In this document: positions 1-10,029 of the stretch, piece after piece | Position numbering within the stretch: position 1 is the stretch's first letter | How the letters are laid out: each line of letters starts with the position of its first letter | NCBI RefSeq assembly: GCF_004210375.1 | Contig: NC_134829.1 | Coordinates: 22,956,034-23,020,033, forward strand | DNA: 64,000 bases | Reading direction: 5' to 3' | Source: Tachypleus tridentatus | Lineage: Eukaryota > Arthropoda > Merostomata > Xiphosura > Limulidae | The notes under the pieces: model-generated | What the model saw: the letters and a program-made list of their open reading frames with translations, nothing else | Told to the model about the DNA's origin: nothing | Database searches by the model: none | Translations under genes and position numbers: made by a program

Positions 1-1740
1 GGCTGTGCTTTTTGTGCTTTGTCAGCTTGGTGGATACGACTAGTTGTGTTTTTGCTGTATTTATTTTTATTCTGCACTTTTGGCAGCATTCACTTATTCT
101 ATTTAATTGTGGTTATATGTTTGTGGCTATCATTGCTGATGTTGGAGCACTTTTCCAGACTACCACATCATCAGCGAACTGTGAGGAGAATTCATGATTA
201 GGAACCTTCAGTAGCATATTGTTTACACACCCTGAGCTTCTGGAGTAAAGTACTCAGAAAAGATTCCCTCTACATCTATTCTACATTTTTTGTTTTCCAT
301 AAAATTAGATAACCAGCGAATAATTCCACGAGGTAGTCCTATTTCGTTCATACGAAACCGAAGACCATTGTGCCATACAGTGTCGAATGCTTTCTCAATG
401 TCAAGAAAGCAGGTAACAGTGCATTGTTTTTTGTTAAAGTTATCTGTTATCTTTTCAGTTAATCTGACTAAATGGTCAGTTGTTTGTCTAAAATGTCACT
501 CTAAATTTTCTGAAGACTCTTGTTCTTCAGGCAATTTAGATGTTATTTCCAAGTATCTGGAGAGTCTATTGCTAATTATGCGTTCTAATATTTTGCCTAC
601 ATAGCTGGTCAGGCTGATTGGTTGGTAGCTATTAGGTTTATTGGCTAGCTTTCCTTCCTTATGGAACATGAATATATTAGAATGCTTCCAAGAAACTGGT
701 ATGTATCCAGATGATAGTGATAAGTTGAAAAGTGCTTTTAAGTGGTCAAACAATTTCGGAGTGCCCTTTTTGGGGAGGAGAGCTTTATCTCATCTTCACC
801 CGGGATTTGTTTTTTATTACTTCAAGAAATTCATGTATGGATATTTCTTTCGTTAGCATCTTGTATTTGTCTCAGATATACTTGTTAGGAAAATTGGTTC
901 GAATTGTTCTTTATTGTTTAGTATATAACAAAGTCACACTTTGTTGTAAAAATAAATATTCATATCTGGATCAGTACGTGTTTTAAATGTATTCTGCAGC
1001 TGGTGTTTGTATTACTGTGTTCAAGTGTAGGATATTTTCTTGAGGCTGAATTGTCATTGGTGAGTCGTTTAAGGTGTGTCCAGAATTTTCTTGGGTCAGT
1101 TTTATTTTATTTTGCTAGTTTTATTTGTGCTCTATTGTGATTTCTTGCATTGTTTATTTGTGTTTTAGTTTCTCTGTCTCTTGTTATCATGAATAGTCTT
1201 TGTTTTTTGATTAGGGTTATAATTTGGGTGTTTGGTTTCCATGTGTTATTTGTTGTTTTATGGTTTTGTTTCGGTATTGTTTTATTTGCCGCTTTTTGAA
1301 AGCACTCCGTTATTGTTCGACAGTAGTTATCCAATTCTATATGTTTTTTTTACTTCTAAAATGTTATTAGGTAATCGATTGTCTAATTCCTTTTAATAGT
1401 CTTACCAATTTGTTTCACTGTAATCAAACTTTTCTTTTCTATAGGTTGTATTTTTATGGGGGGTGAGATAAAAGACGCAACATATTGGTATGTGCTCGCT
1501 ATGAACATCTTTTCCCACCTGCAATTTTATTAGTTTCTGGCTCATACTGTATGTGCCAAGACATAAGTCTAATATGTCACTAGTGTTAGTGGCATACGCT
1601 ATATGCAATAGATTTTTTCGATTGTTATTTGTATAGTTGCAGCCAAAATAAATATTCGTTCGCTTCTTCTTTGTGGATATTTGGGTATGTTGCATATTAG
1701 ATACCCAAGAGTGTCATATGCACGAGACCTCTTCCTCCAT
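1..1740 (-). mobile_element. Jockey-like LINE, endonuclease end plus reverse transcriptase, decayed and cut by window edge
   Basis: Read on the minus strand, pieces of a non-LTR retrotransposon ORF2 appear in the right order. About 1402-1695 resembles the C-terminal part of an AP-type endonuclease (a DILDL stretch and then DVHSEHIPI, the usual SDH.P position). About 1107-1334 is a basic linker. About 496-753 is reverse transcriptase fingers/palm with the SYQPISLTSYVGKILERII stretch. About 365-430 has FLDIEKAFDTVWH (motif A, catalytic Asp kept). About 145-182 has FADDVVVW, the motif C box. Stops and frame changes separate the pieces, so it is dead. The thumb and 3' end lie beyond the left edge. 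The jockey clade is inferred from sequence style. Confidence 0.85.
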
Positions 1741-1800
1741 CCTTAACTTTCATGTCGGCTACTACTATGTTGCTGTTAACATTTGTGTGAAAACGTATTT

Positions 1801-2070
1801 GTTTGTTTTGAATTTTGCACAAAGCTAATCCAGGGCTATCTGTGCTAGCCGTCCCTAATTTAGCAATGTAAGACTAGAGGGGAGGCAGCTCGTCATCACC
1901 ACCCACCGCCAACTCTTTGGCTACTCTTTTACCAACGAATAGTGGGATTGACCGTCACATTATAACGCCCCCACGGCTGGGAGGGCGAGCATGTTTGGTG
2001 CGACGGGTATTTGAAACCGCGACTCTAAGATCATGAGTCGAGTGTCTTAACTACCTGGCCATGCCGGGCC
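1801..2070 (-). mobile_element. tRNA-derived SINE, family 1, full length, with target-site duplication
   Basis: On the minus strand it starts with a tRNA-like head (GGCCCGGCATGGCCAGGTAG, then a B-box-like stretch), has a conserved middle part shared with six other copies in the window, and ends in a GCACA...TGTGC hairpin followed by an A-rich tail. Perfect 11-bp direct repeats GAAAACGTATT at 1789-1799 and 2072-2082 flank it, so the insertion is fairly young. Confidence 0.9.
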
Positions 2071-2082
2071 GGAAAACGTATT

Positions 2083-2754
2083 CACGGATATATTTAAAAA
2101 TGAATAAATCAAGGATTTTATTGTTGTTAATCACCCTTTATCGATTTCCCAATTATTCTAAAAGCTTTAATTAATCTGTCCTTATAACACCTATGTAATC
2201 CCACATTTTAGAAATAAAAATTCATAAAAGTCATTTGAAAATGTGAAAATATTTTTAAACACAGTCTTGGGTGAGGCTTTTATGAAACTAACAATATCTT
2301 TATTCGAATTATTTTCGAACTAAATATCATGAATTTGCGTTTATTAAATATTTCTGTTTCTCACATAAGATTGATGAATAGAAGGCATTATTAATTTTAG
2401 GATGTGAAATAACAACATCTTTAAAATGTATACTTAAATGAAAATTTTTCATTTTTAAATGATTGAATTAACCACATTGGCCTGGCGATGAAAAAAAAAA
2501 TCCATACGAATTTTGATGTATATAATCCATAAATTATATTATTATTTAAAGGTTAATTCCTGTAAATGAAATTTCTTAAGTTCTTATTAATACTTGATGG
2601 TGCATGCACTGAACAATAAATATTTGCAAATAATATGATATATAACAAAAAGATTGACCTAAAAATAATTCTTTCATGCAAGTTAAGATTATTTGTAACA
2701 GTAAACTGTGTTATCTAGTAACTTCAAATGACACAATGATGGAGATTTTAATAC
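2083..2754. other. Intergenic AT-rich stretch
   Basis: No coding exon, RNA gene or recognisable repeat seen. It separates the SINE from the polyadenylation signal of the secreted-protein gene. Confidence 0.5.
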
Positions 2755-2760
2755 TTTATT
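2755..2760 (-). terminator. Polyadenylation signal of the secreted helical protein gene
   Basis: Reads AATAAA on the minus strand, 57 nt past the last-exon stop codon, a normal distance for a short 3' UTR. Confidence 0.65.
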
Positions 2761-2816
2761 AACTACAGTCACACAACTATTTCCATGACAAATGAACGTT
2801 TTAATAATAAATAAGT

Positions 2817-2957
2817 TTAAGCTTCAATTCCGATTATGTTCTTGGCTTCTTCGACCAACTTGTCCCAAAGGTCTCCAAGGTCATCCTTGTAAGGTCGGAA
2901 GAACTCCAGTGCTTCTCGAGCAACTTCAGCGCTGACGTCCTTAGCATGAGTGATGAA
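2817..2957 (-). CDS. Secreted helical protein, last coding exon
   Basis: Codes 46 residues (FITHAKDVSAEVAREALEFF and on, ending IIGIEA) and TAA. Acceptor CTACTTCTTAG, phase 0. Open and well conserved in composition although it lies behind the TGA of the previous exon. Confidence 0.7.
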   Translation of the reverse strand, partial: FITHAKDVSAEVAREALEFFRPYKDDLGDLWDKLVEEAKNIIGIEA

Positions 2958-5920
2958 CTAAGAAGTAGAAACAATCTTATCTTCAGAATGGTTTCACTTA
3001 CGTTAGTACTGAATTATGAACCTACGTGACATGTTAGTAAATCTCTTGCCTCACACGTTGAATAAAAATGAAAAACAATTCATTGAGAAAAAGTTTAAAC
3101 CAACCTCCAGAGCGATCAATTTGACCTTGGCCAATTTGTCTTTGGCGTTTTTGATACCGACATCCCAGATGGACTTCACCCATTCAGCGAACTTCCAGAA
3201 TTTCTCCTGAATCTGTAGCCCAAGGTTTTTAAAGAAATCCTTGACTTTCTCCCACAGATCTTTAAGTGAATAAACTCAACTACCAAAACCAAGAATCTTA
3301 TTAATCAGATCCTTTAGAACTTGAAAACAATTCTCCTCAAGAGTTTTGATCAGACCACGAGCTAGCTGCAATACAGAACGATTGGTATTAATCCACTCTA
3401 GCAAAATATTTCAACTTAATTTATATTCACTTTCAGTCATCACAAAGTTGACAGATAACTTCCTTCATAGCTTGTGGAAAGTTTTACAAGCACTTTAATA
3501 ATTACTCCAAATGTCACATTATTTTGGTTTAGTTAAGCAATACTAAAATAAGAACTTACTTCACTAACGGCTCCCAGTTTCTCCTTGATGTATGTCATGA
3601 TCCTTTCGATGTCCAGTTTCTCTAAAATCTACACAAAACCAAGTATTTTGAATTTTCATCGTACTGTACCCATATACTACAATAAGAGCACTTTAAATTT
3701 ATTTGATGTAATAGTTTTGTTATTAGCTGTCACTTAACTTAATCAGTCAAATGAACTTTAAATAACTTACCATATTTTTAATTCTCTTCATGATGCTCAT
3801 GATGTCAAGATTACCAACCAGGTTCCCAAGAATATCCATCAGGCTACACTTACCAATACCAAGTGTTTCTAGAAGTCCTTTAAGCCAGTCCTTCACCCGA
3901 TCTTTCAGGTTATTCAAGATTTCTAAGGCCCTACCACCAACTTCGATACCCAGATCCTTAAGCTGTAGGGTGATTTCCCTAGCCTGTATAAGAAAAGTCG
4001 AACATGATTTCATCAGTAAAGGCTAACTAAACCACACTACCTTCAAAAAGTAAATATCTTAAGCATTAATAGCTATCTCTTTTGTAAACTGGTCTCTAGA
4101 AATCCTTCAGCCCTTATTTAAAAAGCGTTTATTTTTTATGACTTACCTTCTCCTTCAAAGACTCGGAGACTTCCTTGCCTTGATCACTGGCATCTTTAAT
4201 CTTGTTGAGGACATTTTCCAAGGCATCCTTGAGAGTCTTCCCCAACTCAGTCTCGATGTCGTCTTCGATTCTATTTCGTACAATAACAGGTTTTTCGGTG
4301 TTTTATTTTTTCCCCTTTAGAATATATCAGCTTTCAGCTCTAGTCAGATAACTTTACATGAATCTCATGACAAAGAGTTGTGGTTGCTTTATATATTTTA
4401 TTTTGTATAACTTTACACTCAGAGAGAAACCTACAACACGTTACTAATAACTCATTTTGTTCACAAAATATCTCTCTCATCTACTTGCCTTGAATAAAGT
4501 TTAGTTTTCTTGTTTCAACCTGTTTGACAGTAGAATCAAAATCATGCAGTTTCTCAACAATCATTACTGTAATTACACCCAACAAGCCTCTAATTTCTTT
4601 AAGGTAATAATCCTTCTAGGTAAATTAGAAACATCGAACAGTCCAGTGATGTAATATTATATTATCAATGATCTTAACGTTAGATCTTATATTTACCATT
4701 TTTCGTTATTCAATGGACGTTATTAATGACGAAATTTAAAGAAAAAAACTATGATTATTTTTTAAACTTTGTGCATAAAGTGCAAACTCTAAATGAATAT
4801 TTTCTTTCTCTACAAAAACTGCTAACCATACCTTTATTTTTTGTTTTCATTTGAAAATTATATATCTTTTTGAAATGCCATTGAAAATTGCCAAAAAAAA
4901 CTGAAATTATCTACAACACAAAATCATAACTGAATATCATCTGCAAACAATTGTTATTGTTGTTTTTGAATTAAGCACAAAGCTACACAATGGGCTATCT
5001 GTGCTCTGCCCACCACAGGTATCGAAAACCCGGTTTTTAGCGTTGTAAGTCCGCAGACATACCGCTGAACCACTGGGGGACTCTGCAAACAAGAAATTGC
5101 AAATGGACATCTTAACACTTACTGTAAAATAGATTTGTTATTCAGTATTATCTGCAAACAAGAAACTGTATATCAACTTCAGCCGGAAATTACAAGAGAT
5201 TGAACAAGGCTCGTCATATTTTACTTTAGATAATCATCAATTATTTGCCATAAATATATCGTTTCAGATTTCTTACTTTCATTATTTATTCATTTAAAAC
5301 TATCAAGGTGAAGTGGAAAAGAACTTGCTCCTCAGTTGCAGTTCCCAGTTCATAGCCGACATAAGTTCGGATCGAACCTACCTTCGCCATACCCACCAAA
5401 AAAGTCCGCAACGGCATCGTCAGCAGCTCCATCCAAAACTGAAAAAAAGTAGGCATACGTAGTCAAATTATTCAATGAGTATCTCCTTCAACTATTAGCC
5501 AAAGTGCGTAGTTTTAAACGCATGAGCTCGTGAAAATGCGTTTACTGTATAATATTCAAACGTTTCCCATAATGGCTCTTAGTACGTAAGACCTAAACGT
5601 TCATTGGAAGCAAATTAAACAAAGATTTTATTATCAAGATAGATGCTTGTTAGGCTTAAATCAAGCAGTTAATTTAACGTCTAATTTCGTCGTTAGGTTT
5701 AGGATTTTGTACTTGTTATTTTGGAGAACATGAATGTATCATTTTATAACACAAATAATCTTCTCCATATCCTAAAATCGTTTTTCTAAGCCTTTTTTGC
5801 CCTCTCACAAAAACTTCATTTCAACAGACACCTTTTTAAAAATAGTCAAAAACAAATTGTCTAATATTTACCATCGTAGAAATTTGCCGAAAAAAGACCA
5901 ACGAAGAACAGCAGCAGCAT
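2817..5920 (-). CDS. Secreted amphipathic-helix-rich protein, family not recognised, seven coding exons, in-frame TGA
   Basis: Exons (minus): 5920-5872, 5438-5382, 4262-4147, 3983-3771, 3628-3560, 3365-3105 and 2957-2817, all joined in phase; total 906 nt. Residues 1-12 (MLLLFFVGLFSA) look like a short signal peptide. Residues 13-40 are acidic, and the rest is a chain of charged amphipathic helices with only two Cys (120 and 181). No catalytic motif is visible. The ATG at 5920 is chosen because the upstream exon is non-coding and this is the first ATG. Codon 198 (3276-3278) is TGA, yet 57 open codons follow in the same exon and 46 in the last exon. As written the product is 197 residues; without the stop it would be about 301. 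The composition recalls lipid-binding or membrane-active helical proteins, but that is only an impression. Either a mutant allele, a recent pseudogene or a base-call error. Confidence 0.75.
3105..3365 (-). CDS. Secreted helical protein, sixth coding exon, interrupted by TGA
   Basis: Opens with LARGLIKTLEENCFQVLKDL, reaches TGA at 3276-3278, then stays open in the same frame for 57 codons (DLWEKVKDFFKNLGLQIQEK and on) to a GTTGGT donor. Acceptor CTGTATTGCAG is good. The 24 bases 3260-3283, which contain the TGA, begin with GT and end with AG and are in frame. Confidence 0.7.
3560..3628 (-). CDS. Secreted helical protein, fifth coding exon
   Basis: Codes residues 146-168 (ILEKLDIERIMTYIKEKLGA and on), phase 0 at both ends. 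Donor GTAAGT, acceptor TTTTGTGTAG. Confidence 0.75.
3771..3983 (-). CDS. Secreted helical protein, fourth coding exon
   Basis: Codes residues 75-145, phase 0 at both ends, with acceptor TTCTTATACAG and donor GTAAGT. A second strong donor-like site (GTAAGTGTAG, 3844-3853) lies inside the exon. Its use would shift the frame of the next exon. Confidence 0.75.
4147..4262 (-). CDS. Secreted helical protein, third coding exon
   Basis: Codes residues 37-74, a charged helix beginning DIETELGKTLKDALENV. Donor GTAAGT is strong. The acceptor (ATCGAAG before ACGACATC) has little pyrimidine tract. It was chosen because it is the one that keeps phase, so the exact start is the weakest border of the model. 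Confidence 0.65.
4965..5082 (-). mobile_element. tRNA-derived SINE, family 2, with target-site duplication
   Basis: On minus the head reads like a tRNA (CCCCCAGTGGTTCAGCGGTA then GGTTTTCGATACC-like B box) and the tail carries the GCACA...TGTGC hairpin. Ten-base direct repeats CTGCAAACAA at 4941-4950 and 5083-5092 flank it. It lies in an intron of the secreted-protein gene. Confidence 0.85.
5382..5438 (-). CDS. Secreted helical protein, second coding exon (acidic linker)
   Basis: Codes residues 18-35 (LDGAADDAVADFFGGYGE) with split codons at both ends. Acceptor TTTTTTTCAG, donor GTAGGT. A second frame is also open here, but only this one continues the signal peptide frame. Confidence 0.7.
5872..5920 (-). 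CDS. Secreted helical protein, first coding exon (signal peptide)
   Basis: Codes residues 1-16 plus one base. The exon itself begins at 5930 after a TTTCTTCAG acceptor, so ten bases of 5' UTR precede the ATG. Donor is GTAAAT. Confidence 0.75.
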
Positions 5921-6283
5921 GCACTTCACCCTGAAGAAACGGAATTTAAAATGTTATTTATAGGTGGTATCTCGTTTAAGTGGAATAGAATCATACATAA
6001 TACTAATTTCTGTTTCATGCTACAGTTTTAAGCAGTTCTTTTCCTGAGTTTCTGCTGAAAGTTTAAGTTGTAATTATTATTTAGTTTCATTTCTTATGTA
6101 GTATATTTGAATACCTTGTTTTTTAGTCTCTCTAACAAAATTCTAGTCATGCTATTCGTTGTCACTGGATAGAAACTAAAATTATTTAAGTGTCATAATT
6201 CTAACTTTAATAAAGGAAAAAGAAATTCCAAAAAGATTCGATAGATGTTTCTTAAATAATTTCAAATTTACAAGTAACTGTTG

Positions 6284-6409
6284 GCCCCCCAGTGGCTCAG
6301 CGGTATGTCTGCAGACTTACCCGCTAAAATCCGGGTTTCGATACCTGCGGTGGGCAGAGCACAGATAGCCCATTTTGTAGCTTTGTGCTTAATTCAAAAC
6401 AACAACAAA
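6284..6409 (+). mobile_element. tRNA-derived SINE, family 2, with target-site duplication
   Basis: Head CCCCCAGTGGCTCAGCGGTA, B-box-like GGTTTCGATACC, then the GCACA...TGTGC hairpin and a CAAAACAACAACA tail. Nine-base direct repeats TAACTGTTG at 6275-6283 and 6410-6418. Confidence 0.88.
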
Positions 6410-6463
6410 TAACTGTTGCATTACTAGCTTTAACATAAAGTAGTATTGCTCAAACTACTAAAC

Positions 6464-6722
6464 GGCCAGGTGGGTTAAGGCGTTCGACTTGTATTCTTAG
6501 GGTCGCGGGTTCGAATCCCCGTTGCACCAAACATGCTTGCCCTTTTAGCCGTGGGGGCGTTATAATATTAGGGTCAATCCCACTATTTGTTGGTAAAAGA
6601 GTAGTCAAAGAGTTAGCAGTGGGTGGTGATGACTAGCTGCATTCCCTCTAGTCTTACACTGCTAAATTAGGGACGGCTAGCGCAGACAGCCATCGTGTAG
6701 CTTTGCGCGAAATTCCAAAAAA
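6464..6722 (+). mobile_element. tRNA-derived SINE, family 1, slightly 5'-truncated, with target-site duplication
   Basis: Begins at GGCCAGGTGGGTTAAGG, carries a perfect B box (GGTTCGAATCC), the family middle part and the GCGCA...TGCGC hairpin (6680-6708). Thirteen-base perfect direct repeats CAAACTACTAAAC at 6451-6463 and 6723-6735. Confidence 0.92.
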
Positions 6723-6735
6723 CAAACTACTAAAC

Positions 6736-7623
6736 ACTGTTTTTTGTTAAAAAAGAAAATAAGACGAGTTAAAGTTCAGTAGATTGAAGTTTATTGGAAA
6801 ACAGTAGTTTTCTATTTAAAAGAGCAAACGCAGATTTAGGAACTTTATTTATTCTTTTCCTCTAGCGTTTTCAAATTTCATAAACATGTACCTTCAGATA
6901 TTAAAGAAGTCCAAAATAATAAACTTAAAAACAGAAAACCACTAGGCTTAAAAAAAATCTAAAGATTTAGCTACATCAGACCAATTAATATACTCTTATA
7001 TGTTCCAGGTATGCAGCATTATTACATTTGTTGTTTGGGTGTTGTTAAATTTACCATTTATATTTATTTATAATATATATGTATATATACGTATATATTT
7101 GATAAATACTTTATTCAAGGTATGGAAGTTTTACTCTTAAAGAAAGAGTTCTCAAATATATAAAGATTTTTCTTCTGTATATGAGCGTCTTCTTGTTTAA
7201 AGATTTCATTTAATGCGTTTAGTTGACGTGCATATAAATTTGTTTATACACATACGTGTTTCTTTCTCTATGTAAATTGGATTCCTGGCCAACGATATAT
7301 ATATATATACACAGAGAAACAATTAGGGTTAGTATCTTGCGCAATATAATTCACTTAAATTCATTCTAATAAATTAATTTACAATATCTTTTATTTAAAT
7401 ACTTAATCAACACAACTTGAAACAAAAAGTCTGTGTATCACAATTGCCAACGTTGTAACGACCACGACTGGCATCTATAGTGTTGGTAATAGCCATATAT
7501 ACGTAAAGAAAACAAAGTTGTATTCGAGAAATTATACGCCTTTAAATTACAACTTCATAAATACATCATGCAATTTAATACCTGTTCATCATTATAAAAC
7601 ACTAATCACTACTTAAACATACT
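6736..7623. other. First-intron sequence of the secreted helical protein gene
   Basis: AT-rich with short TA runs near 7070-7090 and 7296-7310. No exon or further mobile element recognised. Confidence 0.4.
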
Positions 7624-7629
7624 TCATAC

Positions 7630-7673
7630 CTATAACTTAGTAGTCTTCCGTCAATGTCCAAGAAGAAGATAAT
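7630..7673 (-). other. Non-coding first exon (5' UTR) of the secreted helical protein gene
   Basis: Starts about 30 bases after the TATA box and ends at a GTATGA donor (7624-7629). It contains no ATG. Spliced to the acceptor at 5931 it gives a leader whose first ATG is at 5920. The start is estimated from the TATA box position only. Confidence 0.55.
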
Positions 7674-7696
7674 TGTATTCAGCCACCTCCACCGTT

Positions 7697-7704
7697 CTTT
7701 TATA
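7697..7704 (-). promoter_or_regulatory. TATA box of the secreted helical protein gene
   Basis: Reads CGCTATAAAAG on the minus strand, within one of the few GC-richer stretches here and at the right distance upstream of a donor-terminated, ATG-free exon. A strong TATA box fits a highly expressed, tissue-specific secreted product; that last point is inference. Confidence 0.6.
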
Positions 7705-8436
7705 GCGAGAGAGGTCACGTCATTCATCTTTCTTCACCTGGCGCTTCTTGTATATGATATCCTGATTACCAAAACCCTTTGAACGTTGTTTTTCTTTTAA
7801 ATAACTGTTAATAGCAGCACCAACCAGGATTCAAAGATAAGTGAAGATGATACAAAGTTCCACAGTAACAATAGCATATGTCGTCTTTCAGTGTCATTCT
7901 CACTTCATTTGTTTTTAATTTGATAAATTTCACATTAACAGATTGGTTAAAATAAGTATAGTGAGATATAATAAACTTGAAAAATATCGTATTTAGCTTT
8001 CCCGCATTCTATCGCCTCGCACACGGTTGTTTTAAAAGTATTCCAAAATATTATTTAGTCATATGAAATCAAAAGAATTAAGTATACCATATACTTAGTG
8101 AAGCCAACATACTAAAGTTATGTATTCAATTAAGTCAAGCATGTTTTTTTTTTACCATATGCATATTAAGGATATGAATGTACTTAACAGCATAATAATA
8201 TCGTCCGATATATTCCTTTCTTCCGCAACTTTATACTGGCTGTGGTTGTCAAATGATTTGCTGACTTGCATATTGAAAATCGTTCTAACATGCATACGCA
8301 AACCAATCTTATACTTGCACTGTTTGATAATAAACTTGTCTGTATTATCTGTAGATATATATGCATGATATTACGCATATTAAATTTGCCAACTTTGTCA
8401 CCCCGATGGAACAGCGGCTAGTTTCGGATGGGTGAG
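7705..8436. other. Upstream region between the secreted-protein promoter and LINE
   Basis: AT-rich. Presumably carries upstream control sequences of the TATA promoter, but I see no site I can name. Open frames near 8120-8378 have no recognisable content. Confidence 0.35.
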
Positions 8437-8457
8437 TGAGGGGGTTTGGTGTTTTAT

Positions 8458-8485
8458 GGCGCAAAGCACCTAGGCTATCTGCGCC
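8458..8485 (-). repeat. 3'-terminal hairpin of the I-like LINE, shared with SINE tails
   Basis: Six-base stem GGCGCA/TGCGCC closes a loop that contains GATAGCC and GCTT. The same layout ends both SINE families in this window, with GCGCA/TGCGC or GCACA/TGTGC stems. Confidence 0.8.
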
Positions 8486-8864
8486 AAACATCCGATAAAA
8501 GTTAAAAGTAAAGTAATATTGTTAAAATTCGCAAAGAGTAATCAAGGTAAAAAAGACAAAGTTGAATTTTTGAATTAAAAGTTTAAACAGCATGATATCT
8601 AATTTTTATATCTAGTGTACAGCTGTAAGAAAGAAATTACAGTAAGACTAGTTTTAAAGGGCACTGTAGCATAAGTTGAATGGTCATAACTCGCCAGGAT
8701 GACTAACATGTAAGTATAAACACCAGTGTTAGTCACCTGAAGTTGGCCTTTCCAGTCCTGGTTTCGAGTTATTTGATGTTACACTCATTTTCTAATTTCA
8801 TACCGAACTAGTTGTACTTCAAAAAGGAATAATAAAAAAAAGGTCTAATTTATGAATTAAAAAC

Positions 8865-9059
8865 TTAAATAGTGTTTAAAAGGTCAATGACCTTTAAGAA
8901 ACTTAAAACATTTCTAAGATGGTCAGTGTCACTGTTCAACGTTAAGGGTAAACCTTGGGGAAAAACATGTTTAAAATGGTGCCGTTGTTGAGAGTCGTAA
9001 CGATGGCAAGACAGTAAAATGTGGCTTATTGTGACCTGAGTGTCACACAGACGACACAT
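8865..9059 (-). pseudogene. LINE ORF2 C-terminal Cys/His motif
   Basis: Carries CRLCDTQVTISHILLSC, a C-X2-C-X8-H-X4-C pattern typical for the end of I/R1-type ORF2 proteins, followed by about 40 residues and a stop. Confidence 0.75.
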
Positions 9060-9309
9060 TGGTGTATCAGTCCCAGATAAAAGAAAACGATGAGTTAAAA
9101 AACTGTGACCAGTGCGTAGGCTCGTTAGAACAACTTTCTCTTTCTGATTCTTATGGAAACAAGAAGACCAAACTCCAATAAAATGGTTTTTATTTGGAAA
9201 AGCTTGTTTTCATGTTACTCACTCCAAGTCGACTGCCAACTGGCACGAAGCCGAGCCTTGAATACAGGACCATAGTCCATGTATGGAACAGACACAGTAG
9301 TGATAGTGT

Positions 9310-9700
9310 CAAAGGAGACAGACTTAGCTGCGGTGTCGGCGAACTCGTTCCCGCGAATACCAACAAGGTCTGGTATCCAGAAGAACTGGATAGAAGTAGA
9401 TGTTAAAGAAAAATTGGCCAGTCAATTTTGAATATCAGCAAGCATAGGGTGAGAAGTGACGTGAAGGGATTCCAGGGCTAACAAAGAGCAAAGCAAATCG
9501 GTATAAATAGTACATTTCGTGTACTGTATAGCTTATATGTGATCCAAGGCAAGAGAAATGGCGTACAAATCGACAGTGGACACAGAAACTGTGGAGAGGA
9601 TTCTGTGTGCAACAACCGAGTCATGGCAAACAATGGCAGACCCCACAGAGCTATCTGATTTCAAACTATCTGTATCAGTGGGAATGGAAGGACAGTCCGA
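9310..9700 (-). pseudogene. LINE ORF2 RNase H domain remnant
   Basis: Minus-strand translation gives IYTDLLCSLLALES and then IQFFWIPDLVGIRGNEFADT followed by AAKS. The GIRGNEFAD.AAK block is the final RNase H motif with its catalytic Asp. The His that normally precedes G.RGNE is missing (DLVG instead of .H.G). One stop lies between the blocks. Confidence 0.8.
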
Positions 9701-10029
9701 AAGATATTCGGTAAACTGAAGGCAATACTTCCAATCAGGAGTATGTCTTCTTCAGATGACTGAAAGAAAGGTCGTATTTGGGAATAGTAATTAGCCATGG
9801 TGGTATGAGCTGATCTGTGGATACTGCTATATCATCCAAAGATAGATCCAATTTATTCATCTGCACCTGGAGACGAAGACTAAAAGGAACAATGGCAGGC
9901 CGTCTATTATGAAAAAGTGTAGCCCACTGAGGAAGAAAAACACAAGCCCATGCGGGATGCTGTGGTAAAGATCGAAGTTTTGAAGCATACATTAAAGACA
10001 GTTGCAAATGACGAAGGTGTAGAGGGGGC

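Noticed and set aside
3276-3278. TGA as a selenocysteine codon
   Set aside because: No redox motif around it and no reason to expect one in this protein; a SECIS element cannot be judged by eye in the short 3' UTR.
3016-4320. Plus-strand open frames over the secreted-protein exons
   Set aside because: They mirror the minus-strand exons, and only the minus strand gives phase-consistent splicing, a signal peptide and charged helices.
6464-6540. Genuine tRNA genes at the B-box hits
   Set aside because: All GGTTCGAATCC-type hits lie in SINE copies with the same middle part and tail; no clean acceptor and anticodon stems.
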